Source: Effrenium voratum (taxonomy: Eukaryota; Sar; Dinophyceae; Suessiales; Symbiodiniaceae). From it: 64,000 nt of DNA. Location of the stretch: assembly GCA_963377175.1 (NCBI GenBank), contig CAUJNA010001247.1, forward strand, positions 144,106 through 208,105, read 5' to 3'. The notes under the pieces are model-generated. The model saw only the letters and a list, made by a program, of their open reading frames with translations. It ran no database searches and was not told where the DNA came from. The position numbers and the translations under genes were made by a program. This document shows positions 42,801 to 54,765 of the stretch, in pieces; position 1 is the first letter of the stretch, and every line of letters begins with the position of its first letter.

Positions 42801-44220
42801 GAAGCAGCAGAAGGCCACGGGTCCTCCGGTCCCCCGACGGTCGCCTTCGAGTTTTTTCGATGTGCGCCAGGCCTCCCACGCGCTGGACGCCCTGCTGCAA
42901 GGCCTTGGCTCCGTGGCGGAGGCGGCGTCCAAAGAGCTGGGGAAGAAGGCCACGGAGGAGGAGATCGCCAAGCGCGCCGTGAAGCTGAGCCTCGGTGGCA
43001 AAACAGATTGTTCAAGTTCGAGTTGCCTCACGGAGGTAGTGACCGTTTGCTCCAAACTCCAGCCCAACATCAACCTCCTCCCGTGCCAAGTATCTGCCGA
43101 TGTCTGCATACCCTGTTGTCGTGGAATTTAATAGCGGCAATTGTGGAAGCAGGTGTGGATCAGATTAGCCTACAGAGCAGCACAACATCTGCTTTCGTCA
43201 ACTGTCATACGTTTCTTTACTTACTGAAACTTCTGTGATGCTGGTGGTGTCAAAACTAGTCTTAGGTGGTTTGCGATACCAGCCTCGGCATATCGGACTG
43301 TTCGAGTTCGAGTTGCCTCACGGAAGTATGACTGTTTACTCAAAATTCCAGCCCAACATCAACCTCCTCCCGTGCCAAGTATCTGCCGATGTCTGCATAC
43401 CCTGTTGTCGTGGAGTTTAATAGCGGCAATTGTGGAAGCAGGTGTGGATCAGATTAGCCTACAGAGCACAACAGCACAACATCTGCTTTAGTCAACTGCA
43501 ATACATTTCTTTACTTAACATTTTGTGATGCTGGTGGTGTCAAAACTAGTCTTAGGTGGTTTGCGACACCAGCCTCGGCATCACGGGCTGTTCGAGTTCG
43601 AGTTGCCTCACGGAAGTATGACTGTTTACTCCAAATTCCAGCCCAACATCAACCTCCTCCCGTGCCAAGTATCTGCCGATGTCTGCATACCCTGTTGTCG
43701 TGGAATTTAATAGCGGCAATTGTGGAAGCAGGTGTGGATCAGATTAGCCTACAGAGCACAACAGCACAACATCTGCTTTCGTCAACTGTCATACGTTTCT
43801 TTACTGAAACTTCTGTGATGCTGGTGGTGTCAAAACCAGTCTTAGGTGGTTTGCGACACCAGCCTCGGCAGAACGGATTGTTCAAGTTCGAGTTGCCTCA
43901 CGGAAGTCGTTCTGTTTTGGGACCGTTCGGATCCCAGGAACGTGTTCCACACCATGGACTTCATGCTCCAATTCAGCGAGCCGATCCGGGAGAAGGTGCG
44001 CAAGGGGGAGCTGGAGATCCAGGGCGGGGTCTACGACCTGCAGACGGGTCGCGTGGAGTTCCTGGGGCGCAGCCCCAGGCGCGCAGTCGCGCTTCGTGTC
44101 ACTTTTTTTGTCGGGCGATGGGTCAGTTGCAAAGCTTTGGGAGAGACTGGGCGCGGGCTTTCGTCTTGTTTGCTTGGGGATTTCCAGTGGCAAGCCTGGC
44201 CTGGTTCGCATCGTAGCTAA
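39856..44220 (+). CDS. Three-domain beta-carbonic anhydrase, copy 1
   Basis: Catalyses CO2 + H2O to bicarbonate + H+. Exons: 39856-40233, 40290-40474, 40731-41280, 41436-41504, 41583-41719, 41884-42121, 42342-42531, 42671-42813, 42871-42986, 43938-44220; 762 residues from ATG (MALFDLFGACSRPE). Each of the three domains has the zinc/dyad motif CADSR and the HxxC zinc pair: C74-D76-R78 with H130/C133 (GHSKCGA), C319-D321-R323 with H375/C378 (GHTQCGA), and C555-D557-R559 with H611/C614 (GHTSCGA). All three should be catalytically complete. Each domain ends with the NVFxxMxF...IRExVRxG and TGxVEFLG segments. All phases agree and every acceptor is AG|G; donors are GC (seven), GT (one) and GA (one). 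No signal peptide is evident. The tail after VEFLGRSP is of doubtful coding value; a GC donor there could instead lead into the next copy. Confidence 0.88.
40475..40730 (+). other. Copy 1 intron between domains 1 and 2, GC donor
   Basis: The donor is GT|GCGCCT here but GT|GTGCCT at the same place in copies 2 (45353) and 3 (50319). The acceptor CCCTTAG|G is the same in all three. Confidence 0.75.
43024..43895 (+). repeat. Three tandem 290 bp units inside the last intron of copy 1
   Basis: Each unit starts GCCTCACGGA and contains CAGCCCAACATCAACCTCC and GGTGTGGATCAGATTAGCC. A fourth partial unit (GTTGCCTCACGGAAGTCG) meets the acceptor at 43937. Confidence 0.85.
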
Positions 44221-44721
44221 GCGTTGGGCTGCCTAGCGATTGCGCCAGGCAATCCAAGTTGGTGAAGGCCCCGAGTGCAGTGGCGCCGTCTCTGCAGAGC
44301 AAGCTGGCTGGGGCCTAGGAGGCTGACACATTTTGAGCGAATCTTCGCTGTAATATTTGATGTCTTATCAGTATCTTATCTTCCTTAGCTGTACAGCCAT
44401 TATCTTTGTGCAAGAATTCACGCGCACAAGTCCGCCGTGGTCGATTTTCGTATGATTTTGGATTAGGGCAGAGCCCCAATACCGCCTGGCGACCGCTTAC
44501 AATGTTCGGTCAGCCAGAAACCCCAACATGTGCGAGTACAGCAGGGAAAGATGTGGCACTGGGCCTGACTGCAGTCATCTTCCAGCACTGCCGGTACGGT
44601 GTGTTCTGGAAATGAGGGAAAGCCTGAAGACAGGCACCGCGATTTTTTCCATTGTTCCTTGTCGCACGGCCCCTCAGCTTGTCAGCAGATCTTCTTGCCT
44701 AGAACGATTGTCCCCCTGGCC
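44221..44721 (+). other. Spacer between carbonic anhydrase copies 1 and 2
   Basis: Ends in GGCCCCTCAGCTTGTCAG|CAG, a conserved acceptor-like sequence 34 bp before each copy's ATG that could receive the spliced leader or a cis exon. A small open frame (44406-44615) ends LTAVIFQHCRYGVFWK; its status is unknown. The homologous spacers are 49187-49687 and the shortened 53604-53933. Confidence 0.6.
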
Positions 44722-47700
44722 ATGGCGCTGTTCGACCTCTTCGGCGCATGCTCCCGGCCGGAGCCACGGGTGGTACGCACCGCCGCGGACCCGCCGGTGC
44801 CGCCGCAGGACGCGTTGCAGCTGCTGGCGGAGGGCAACCGCCGCTTCGTGAACGGCACGCCGCTTGGCGCCCGCACAAAGGACGAGCTGCGGCGGCAGCT
44901 GGTCGACGAGGGCCAGGCCCCCCACACTGCCGTCATCGGCTGTGCGGACAGCCGTGCCCCACTGGAGACTTTGTTTGATGCTATGCCCGGCGACATCTTT
45001 GTGCTGCGCAATGCCGGAAACACGTGCACACATTCCGAAGGGTCCATGGTGGGCAGCCTGGAGTTCTGCACGGGCAAGCTGGGCAGCCGCCTGATCCTGG
45101 CCGCTCGGTCAATACGACTTGCTTGCGCAATCGCCCGTATCGCTCTCGCTCGTCCGCTCGTCCCGAGGTCTTGGGCCACTCGAAGTGCGGCGCCGTGTAC
45201 GGCGCCACCAAGGCGTACCTCAGCGGCGCCCGGGGCAAGGCCTCCGCGCTGGAAGGTCTGCTGCAGGGCCTGGGCTCCGTGGCGCAGCAGGCCGCCGAGC
45301 AGCTGGGGCCCGGCGCCCAGGAGGAGGACGTGGCCGCGCGCGCCGTGAGGGTGTGCCTCGGCGCGAGTCGGCGAGTCGGCGGTTTCAGAGGGCAAGCATT
45401 CAGCAAGTGACGTCAGCACTCAAATGTTGCATTTGGGTCGTAGGTTGGCTGGCTGGACAATGAAAAGAACACAAAACAAGAGTATGCCGTATACCCCTTT
45501 GCCTTTCCACGCCATTCATAGAATCTGACACTTGGGCATACTAAGGGCACCCCGATTGTAAATAGTGAGAAGCACGAGAAATACGCGCACCTGGCTCTGG
45601 CTATCGCAGCCAGCAGCCACGCAGTGTAGCGTGCACTTTGCATGCAGTATGAAATTGTTACTTCAGCAGCGGAACCGGGGTTATTGACAAAAACCCTTAG
45701 GAACGTCTTCCAGACCATGGCCTTCCTGATGCGCTACAGCGAGTCCATCCGAGAGAGCGTGCGTACTGGGCAGGTCCAGATCCATGGCGGCATCTACCAC
45801 TTGGAGACGGGATGCGTGGAATTCCTGGGGCAGTGCCCAATGCAAGGCCAGCTGCTGGACTCCACGATGTCCATTCCCCCAAGCATGGCCCATGCGGATG
45901 CCCCGAGCCGCGGCGTGCACGGCGTGCGCACGGGCGCCGACGCTGCCGTGTCCAAGGCCGAGGCGCTGCAGTTGCTGAAGGCGGGCAACCGGCGGTTCGC
46001 CGCCGGAGCGCTGACTTCCACCACCACCTCCGGCTCCATGCGGAAGGCCCTGGTCAGCTGCGGCCAGGCACCTCACAGCGCCATCCTGGGCTGCGCCGAT
46101 TCCCGCGTGCCCGTTGACACCGTGTTCGACGCTATGCCCGGGGAGTTGTTCGTGCTGCGCAATGCCGGAAACACGTGCACGCATTCCGAAGGGTCCATGG
46201 TAGGCAGCCTGGAGTTTTGCACGGGCAAGCTGGGCACCCGCCTGATCCTCGCTACTCAGAGCACCAGTCAGATTTTTGTTTGCAAGTCGATAGTTGATAT
46301 GCTGATCCAGGGAAGTTTCCTCCACCCCGTGTTGGCTCACTCCTCCCTGGGCCTTTTGTGGCTTGCGGCTTGCGGCTTGTCGCTCGACTTGGCTCGACTC
46401 GCCAGGTCTTGGGGCACACACAGTGCGGGGCCATCGCGGGGGCCACACAGACCTTCCAAGCCAACGAGTCCAAGGCAGGGTCCACCGGACGCAAGCGACA
46501 CCCAGGTTTGTGAGAAACGGCTGGCGCATGTTGCGGGCCCCTTGTCGCGCAGGCCCCGGGCTGCGCCTTGGAGGGCCTGCTGCAGGGCTTGGCCTCTGTG
46601 GCCAAGACTGCCAGCGAGGAACTCGGCCCCGGCGCGGCCCCTGAGCAGCTGGTCGCGCACGCGGTCAAGGTTAACGTCTTCCAATCCATGCGCCTCACCT
46701 CAAATTTGTTTCTTAGTTTTGGGACTAGTCGGCGCGTCAGAAGCACAGAACCGAACTCCAAGTTTGGAAGACGTTGGCGAACTTAGACTGAAAGAAGAAC
46801 AGGATTCCCAGATGTTCCTTCTTTTTTCTCGAGTTCGGAGCCTGACACGACAGGAACTTCCTCCTGAAGTTCAGCGCGCCCATCCGGGAGATGGTGCGCA
46901 AGGGGGAGCTGGACATCCAGGGGGGCATCTACCACCTGGAGACGGGCTGCGTGGAGTTCCTGGGCCGCTCGCCGCAGGAGGCGGAGCTGTTGGCCTCGTC
47001 CGAGTCGCTGCCGCCCTCCATGGCCGTGGCTGCGGTGCGCACGGCCCAGAACGAGCCGATGGAGCCCAAGAGCGCCCTCAGCCTGCTCAAGGCCATCGCC
47101 GGGTGGGCCCGCGGGGAGTTTTCGGGTTCGGGTTTCGGATGGCTTCGGGTTACGGACTTGTTGGAGATGTTGCTCATTTGTCGGAGCTTGTGGGGATAGT
47201 TGCCTTTGAGGAAAATCACATCATGATGCTCCCAAGTATAAGTGCGAGTGCGCGAAGTGGTGCCGCAGTACTTGAAGACCTGAAGCCGCACGTCACCCAG
47301 TTTTCCCGTAGGATGGCAACGATCGCTTTGTGGTGGGGGCGCCGGTGGCCAAAGTGCATCGCAGCATGCGGGAGGCGCTCGCCACGGGGCAAGCGCCCCA
47401 CACGGCGCTGGTTGGCTGCGCTGACTCGCGCGTGCCCTTGGAGACGGTCTTCGATGCTTTGCCGGGCGACCTCTTCGTGCTCCGAAACGCCGGCAACACT
47501 TGTGCCGCGGTCGCAAGTTCGGGCACGACTTGCTGAGATTTTGTCTGATTTTCAATGATTCACGAGTCTTGCTTTTCGTCTTTGCCTCCTGCAATCGAAC
47601 TTGTGCCTTTGAGCCCACTCGCTTGCTGTCCTTTGCGCAGGCACCCATGCGGAGGGCAGCATCCTGGGCAGCCTGGAATTCTGTACGGGCGCCCTGAAGA

Positions 47701-49186
47701 CTCGGCTGATCTTTGTTTTGGGCCACACGAGCTGCGGAGCCATCAAGGGTGCCACGGCCGCGTTCCTGGCGAAGCAGCAGAAGGCCACGGGTCCTCCCGT
47801 CCCCCGACGGTCGCCTCCGAGTTTTTTCGATGTGCGCCAGGCCTCCCACGCGCTGGACGCCCTGCTGCAAGGCCTTGGCTCCGTGGCGGAGGCGGCGTCC
47901 AAAGAGCTGGGGAAGAAGGCCACGGAGGAGGAGATCGCCAAGCGCGCCGTGAAGCTGAGCCTCGGTGGCAAAACAGATTGTTCAAGTTCGAGTTGCCTCA
48001 CGGAGGTAGTGACCGTTTGCTCCAAACTCCAGCCCAACATCAACCTCCTCCCGTGCCAAGTATCTGCCGATGTCTGCATACCCTGTTGTCGTGGAATTTA
48101 ATAGCGGCAATTGTGGAAGCAGGTGTGGATCAGATTAGCCTACAGAGCAGCACAACATCTGCTTTCGTCAACTGTCATACGTTTCTTTACTGAAACTTCT
48201 GTGATGCTGGTGGTGTCAAAACTAGTCTTAGGTGGTTTGCGATACCAGCCTCGGCATATCGGACTGTTCGAGTTCGAGTTGCCTCACGGAAGTATGACTG
48301 TTTACTCAAAATTCCAGCCCAACATCAACCTCCTCCCGTGCCAAGTATCTGCCGATGTCTGCATACCCTGTTGTCGTGGAATTTAATAGCGGCAATTGTG
48401 GAAGCAGGTGTGGATCAGATTAGCCTACAGAGCACAACAGCACAACATCTGCTTTAGTCAACTGCAATACATTTCTTTACTTAACATTTTGTGATGCTGG
48501 TGGTGTCAAAACTAGTCTTAGGTGGTTTGCGACACCAGCCTCGGCATCACGGGCTGTTCGAGTTCGAGTTGCCTCACGGAAGTATGACTGTTTACTCCAA
48601 ATTCCAGCCCAACATCAACCTCCTCCCGTGCCAAGTATCTGCCGATGTCTGCATACCCTGTTGTCGTGGAATTTAATAGCGGCAATTGTGGAAGCAGGTG
48701 TGGATCAGATTAGCCTACAGAGCACAACAGCACAACATCTGCTTTCGTCAACTGTCATACGTTTCTTTACTGAAACTTCTGTGATGCTGGTGGTGTCAAA
48801 ACCAGTCTTAGGTGGTTTGCGACACCAGCCTCGGCAGAACGGATTGTTCAAGTTCGAGTTGCCTCACGGAAGTCGTTCTGTTTTGGGACCGTTCGGATCC
48901 CAGGAACGTGTTCCACACCATGGACTTCATGCTCCAATTCAGCGAGCCGATCCGGGAGAAGGTGCGCAAGGGGGAGCTGGAGATCCAGGGCGGGGTCTAC
49001 GACCTGCAGACGGGTCGCGTGGAGTTCCTGGGGCGCAGCCCCAGGCGCGCAGTCGCGCTTCGTGTCACTTTTTTTGTCGCGCGATGGGTCAGTTGCAAAG
49101 CTTTGGGAGAGACTGGGCGCGGGCTTTCGTCTTGTTTGCTTGGGGATTTCCAGTGGCAAGCCTGGCCTGGTTCGCATCGTAGCTAA
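44722..49186 (+). CDS. Three-domain beta-carbonic anhydrase, copy 2
   Basis: Same architecture and length as copy 1 (762 residues). Exons: 44722-45099, 45168-45352, 45701-46250, 46406-46474, 46553-46689, 46854-47091, 47312-47501, 47641-47783, 47841-47956, 48904-49186. Exon lengths are identical to those of copy 1, while introns differ by small indels (first intron 68 instead of 56 bp, second with an extra segment near 45420-45560). Protein differences are few (for example AVRV instead of AVSV at the end of domain 1). All nine metal- and dyad-site residues per three domains are kept. The near identity of coding and intron sequence means that the duplication is recent or that the copies are being homogenised. 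Confidence 0.88.
47990..48861 (+). repeat. Three tandem 290 bp units inside the last intron of copy 2
   Basis: Same units as in copy 1; the first unit has lost four bases (TTAC) near 48190. Confidence 0.85.
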
Positions 49187-49687
49187 GCGTTGGGCTGCCT
49201 AGCGATTGCGCCAGGCAATCCAAGTTGGTGAAGGCCCCGAGTGCAGTGGCGCCGTCTCTGCAGAGCAAGCTGGCTGGGGCCTAGGAGGCTGACACATTTT
49301 GAGCGAATCTTCGCTGTAATATTTGATGTCTTATCAGTATCTTATCTTCCTTAGCTGTACAGCCATTATCTTTGTGCAAGAATTCACGCGCACAAGTCCG
49401 CCGTGGTCGATTTTCGTATGATTTTGGATTAGGGCAGAGCCCCAATACCGCCTGGCGACCGCTTACAATGTTCGGTCAGCCAGAAACCCCAACATGTGCG
49501 AGTACAGCAGGGAAAGATGTGGCACTGGGCCTGACTGCAGTCATCTTCCAGCACTGCCGGTACGGTGTGTTCTGGAAATGAGGGAAAGCCTGAAGACAGG
49601 CACCGCGATTTTTTCCATTGTTCCTTGTCGCACGGCCCCTCAGCTTGTCAGCAGATCTTCTTGCCTAGAACGATTGTCCCCCTGGCC
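49187..49687 (+). other. Spacer between carbonic anhydrase copies 2 and 3
   Basis: Nearly base-for-base identical to 44221-44721. Confidence 0.8.
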
Positions 49688-52600
49688 ATGGCGCTGTTCG
49701 ACCTCTTCGGCGCATGCTCCCGGCCGGAGCCACGGGTGGTACGCACCGCCGCGGACCCGCCGGTGCCGCCGCAGGACGCGTTGCAGCTGCTGGCGGAGGG
49801 CAACCGCCGCTTCGTGAACGGCACGCCGCTTGGCGCCCGCACAAAGGACGAGCTGCGGCGGCAGCTGGTCGACGAGGGCCAGGCCCCCCACACTGCCGTC
49901 ATCGGCTGTGCGGACAGCCGTGCCCCACTGGAGACTTTGTTTGATGCTATGCCCGGCGACATCTTTGTGCTGCGCAATGCCGGAAACACGTGCACACATT
50001 CCGAAGGGTCCATGGTGGGCAGCCTGGAGTTCTGCACGGGCAAGCTGGGCAGCCGCCTGATCCTGGCCGCTCGGTCAATACGACTTGCTTGCGCAATCGC
50101 CCGTATCGCTCTCGCTCGTCCGCTCGTCCCGAGGTCTTGGGCCACTCGAAGTGCGGCGCCGTGTACGGCGCCACCAAGGCGTACCTCAGCGGCGCCCGGG
50201 GCAAGGCCTCCGCGCTGGAAGGTCTGCTGCAGGGCCTGGGCTCCGTGGCGCAGCAGGCCGCCGAGCAGCTGGGGCCCGGCGCCCAGGAGGAGGACGTGGC
50301 CGCGCGCGCCGTGAGGGTGTGCCTCGGCGCGAGTCGGCGAGTCGGCGGTTTCAGAGGGCAAGCATTCAGCAAGTGACGTCAGCACTCAAATGTTGCATTT
50401 GGGTCGTAGGTTGGCTGGCTGGACAATGAAAAGAACACAAAACAAGAGTATGCCGTATACCATAGAATCTGACACTTGGGCATACTAAGGGCACCCCGAT
50501 TGTAAATAGTGAGAAGCACGAGAAATACGCGCACCTGGCTCTGGCTATCGCAGCCAGCAGCCACGCAGTGTAGCGTGCACTTTGCATGCAGTATGAAATT
50601 GTTACTTCAGCAGCGGAACCGGGGTTATTGACAAAAACCCTTAGGAACGTCTTCCAGACCATGGCCTTCCTGATGCGCTACAGCGAGTCCATCCGAGAGA
50701 GCGTGCGTACTGGGCAGGTCCAGATCCATGGCGGCATCTACCACTTGGAGACGGGATGCGTGGAATTCCTGGGGCAGTGCCCAATGCAAGGCCAGCTGCT
50801 GGACTCCACGATGTCCATTCCCCCAAGCATGGCCCATGCGGATGCCCCGAGCCGCGGCGTGCACGGCGTGCGCACGGGCGCCGACGCTGCCGTGTCCAAG
50901 GCCGAGGCGCTGCAGTTGCTGAAGGCGGGCAACCGGCGGTTCGCCGCCGGAGCGCTGACTTCCACCACCACCTCCGGCTCCATGCGGAAGGCCCTGGTCA
51001 GCTGCGGCCAGGCACCTCACAGCGCCATCCTGGGCTGCGCCGATTCCCGCGTGCCCGTTGACACCGTGTTCGACGCTATGCCCGGGGAGTTGTTCGTGCT
51101 GCGCAATGCCGGAAACACGTGCACGCATTCCGAAGGGTCCATGGTAGGCAGCCTGGAGTTTTGCACGGGCAAGCTGGGCACCCGCCTGATCCTCGCTACT
51201 CAGAGCACCAGTCAGATTTTTGTTTGCAAGTCGATAGTTGATATGCTGATCCAGGGAAGTTTCCTCCACCCCGTGTTGGCTCACTCCTCCCTGGGCCTTT
51301 TGTGGCTTGCGGCTTGCGGCTTGTCGCTCGACTTGGCTCGACTCGCCAGGTCTTGGGGCACACACAGTGCGGGGCCATCGCGGGGGCCACACAGACCTTC
51401 CAAGCCAACGAGTCCAAGGCAGGGTCCCCACCCGGACGCAAGCGACACCCACCAGGTTTGTGAGAAACGGTTGGCGCATGTTGCGGGCCCCTTGTCGCGC
51501 AGGCCCCGGGCTGCGCCTTGGAGGGCCTGCTGCAGGGCTTGGCCTCTGTGGCCAAGACTGCCAGCGAGGAACTCGGCCCCGGCGCGGCCCCTGAGCAGCT
51601 GATCACGCACGCGGTCAAGGTCAACGTCTTCCAATCCATGCGCCTCACCTCAAATTTGTTTCTTAGTTTTGGGACTAGTCGGCGCATCAGAAGCACAGCA
51701 CCGAACTCCAAGTTTGGAAGACGTTGGCGAACTTAGACTGAAAGAAGAACAGGATTCCCAGATGTTCCTTCCTTTTTCTCGAGTTCGGAGCCTGACACGA
51801 CAGGAACTTCCTCCTGAAGTTCAGCGCGCCCATCCGGGATATGGTGCGCAAGGGGGAGCTGGACATCCAGGGGGGCATCTACCACCTGGAGACGGGCTGC
51901 GTGGAGTTCCTGGGCCGCTCGCCGCAGGAGGCGGAGCTGTTGGCCTCGTCCGAGTCGCTGCCGCCCTCCATGGCCGTGGGCGCGGTGCGCACGGCCCAGA
52001 ACGAGCCGATGCAGCCCAAGAGCGCCCTCAGCCTGCTCAAGGCCGGGCCGGGTGGGCACGGCCTGCGCGGGGATTTCTCGGGTTCGGGTTTCGGATGGCT
52101 TCGGGTTACGGACTTGTTGGAGATGTTGCTCATTTGTCGGAACTTGTGGGGATAGTTGCCTTTGAGGAAAATCACATCATGATGCTCCCAAGTATAAATG
52201 CGAGTGCGCGAAGTGGTGCCGCAGTACTTGAAGACTTGAAGCCGCACGTCACCCAGTTTTCCCGTAGGATGGCAACGATCGCTTTGTGGCGGGGGCGCCG
52301 GTGGCCAAAGTGCATCGCAGCATGCGGGAGGCGCTCGCCACGGGGCAAGCGCCCCACACGGCGCTGGTTGGCTGCGCTGACTCGCGCGTGCCCTTGGAGA
52401 CGGTCTTCGATGCTTTGCCGGGCGACCTCTTCGTGCTCCGAAACGCCGGCAACACTTGTGCCGCGGTCGCAAGTTCGGGCACGACTTGCTGAGATTTTGT
52501 CTGATTTTCAAGGATTCACGAGTCTTGCTTTTCGTCTTTGCCACCTGCAATCGAACTTGTGCCTTTGAGCCCACTCGCTTGCTGTCCTTTGCGCAGGCAC

Positions 52601-53603
52601 CCATGCGGAGGGCAGCATCCTGGGCAGCCTGGAATTCTGTACGGGCGCCCTGAAGACTCGGCTGATCTTTGTTTTGGGCCACACGAGCTGCGGAGCCATC
52701 AAGGGTGCCACGGCCGCGTTCCTGGCGAAGCAGCAGAAGGCCACGGGTCCTCCGGTCCCCCGACGGTCGCCTCCGAGTTTTTTCGATGTGCGCCAGGCCT
52801 CCCACGCGCTGGACGCCCTGCTGCAAGGCCTTGGCTCCGTGGCGGAGGCGGCGTCCAAAGAGCTGGGGAAGAAGGCCACGGAGGAGGAGATCGCCAAGCG
52901 CGCCGTGAAGCTGAGCCTCGGTGAAAGGTTTGAGACACCAGCCTCTGCAAAACAGATTGTTCAAGTTCGAGTTGCCTCACGGAAGTAGTGACTGTTTGCT
53001 CCAAACTCGAGCCCAACATCAACCTCCTCCCGTGCCAAGTATCTGCCGATTTCTGCCTACCCTTTCATCGTGGAATTTAATAGCGGCAGTTGTGGAAGCA
53101 GGTGTGGATCAGATTGGCCTACAGAGCAGCGCAACATCTGCTTTCGTCAACTGTCATACGTTTCTTTACTAAAATTTTTGTGATGCTGGTGGTGTCAAAA
53201 CCAGTCTTAGGTGGTGTGCGACACCAGCCTCGGCAAAACGGACTGTTCAAGTTCGAGTTGCCTCAAAGAGGTCGTTCTGGTTTGGGACCGTTCGGATCCC
53301 AGGAACGTGTTCCACACCATGGACTTCATGCTCCAATTCAGCGAGCCGATCCGGGAGAAGGTGCGCAAGGGGGAGCTTGAGATCCAGGGCGGGGTCTACG
53401 ACCTGCAGACGGGTCGCGTGGAGTTCCTGGGGCGCAGCCCCAGGCAAGGGCGCAGTCGCGCTTTGTCTCTCGTTTTCTCGGGCGATGGGTCAGTTGCAAA
53501 GCTTTGGGAGAGACTGGGCGCGGGCTTTCGTCTTGTTTGCTTGGGGATTTCCAGTGGCAAGCCTGGCCTGGTTCGCATCGTAGCTAAGCGTTGGGCTGCC
53601 TAG
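49688..53603 (+). CDS. Three-domain beta-carbonic anhydrase, copy 3
   Basis: Exons: 49688-50065, 50134-50318, 50645-51194, 51350-51418, 51503-51639, 51804-52041, 52268-52457, 52597-52739, 52797-52912, 53303-53603; about 768 residues. The first two domains match copy 2 almost exactly; the third domain and its introns carry more changes. Two CCA triplets are inserted in the intron 51419-51502, and the last intron has only one 290 bp unit. After VEFLGRSPRQ the reading frame differs from copies 1 and 2 because of small indels (GGCAAGGGCGC for GGCGCGC), so the C-terminal tail is different; CCCAG|GCAAGG is a good GC donor. All active-site motifs are intact. The array homology stops at 53933. Confidence 0.87.
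52975..53262 (+). repeat. Single 290 bp unit inside the last intron of copy 3
   Basis: One divergent unit instead of three. Confidence 0.8.
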
Positions 53604-54765
53604 CGATTGCGCCAGGCAATCCAAGTTGGTGAAGGCCCCGAGTGCAGTGGCGCCGTCTCTGCAGAGCAAGCTGGCTGGGGCCTAGGAGGCTGACACATTT
53701 TGAGCGAATCTTCGCTGTAATATTTGATGTCTTATCAGTATCTTATCTTCCTTAGCTGTACAGCCATTATCTTTGTGCAAGAATTCACGCGCACAAGTCC
53801 GCCGTGGTCGATTTTCGTATGATTTTGGATTAGGGCAGAGCCCCAATACCGCCTGGCGACCGCTTACAATGTTCGGTCAGCCAGAAACCCCAACATGTGC
53901 GAGTACAGCAGGGAAAATGTGGCACTGGGCCTGACAGACGTGTCAAATGTGTTGAGGACACTCTTATACTCTTGCACCCTTGCACCCATCCATACATTTG
54001 CACCCCTTTACGCAGCCCTGCATGCCGTTTCACAAAAAGGTTTCTCCGGGCAGCGTTAGCTGACATCAGAAGTCTTGTGTTCAGCATGTTCAGCATTACA
54101 ATCGCAGGGCAGCAATGCTGTTCATGATCCATGCTTGTGTGCTACGGGGAAGGAAGCTGCACGAAGCTGTCTCTTGTCCCAGCAATGCTGCAAGCGATGT
54201 GCATCTGACAGGCCTTGAAGAAGATGATGCTTCGAACCAGGATGTGGATAGAGCATCCACTCAATGCCAAAGTGCTTTGATGCCCTCCAGGGCGCGTTTC
54301 GCCATCCTCTGACTTAGCAGCAAGCAACGGCGCACTGTGTAGATTTCAGCCGTGGTGTTGAAGGAACCTGGAAGTGATTCTTGTCAGTCCATGAAGCATT
54401 GCTTTGACTTGGATCCTCCGAACCGATAGCAGCGCCACGCTGTTTGACTGCATCGCTGGATTGTCTTCGGGTCAATGCAGGAGACATGTATGTTTCGAGC
54501 TCTTGAGGAAAATGGTGCTAGACCATTGACAGACCTTCATCCCTTTCCGGCGCGTTGCTTTAGAACAAGTCAGACTTGTGCATTGCAGTTCTCCGGCCAG
54601 TCGAGCACATCTCGGGCCGGCCCCCAGATGGTTCTATCCATTTGATCTGGTCCCTCAGCCTGCGAGTGTCGATGGAAGCGCCTTACCTGCAACATCACAA
54701 CTGAGCTCTCGAATCGAAGGGTGGGGTGGTGGGTTGGTGGTTTGAAGCCCTGGTTCTTGTGAGGG
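53604..54765. other. End of array and no supported gene
   Basis: The repeated spacer continues to 53933 and then breaks at GGGCCTGAC. Beyond it only short frames are seen. Confidence 0.5.

Noticed and set aside
41959..42900. 313-codon minus frame and its copies at 46929-47870 and 51879-52964
   Set aside because: Antisense shadow of the GC-rich CA exons, and it crosses CA introns.
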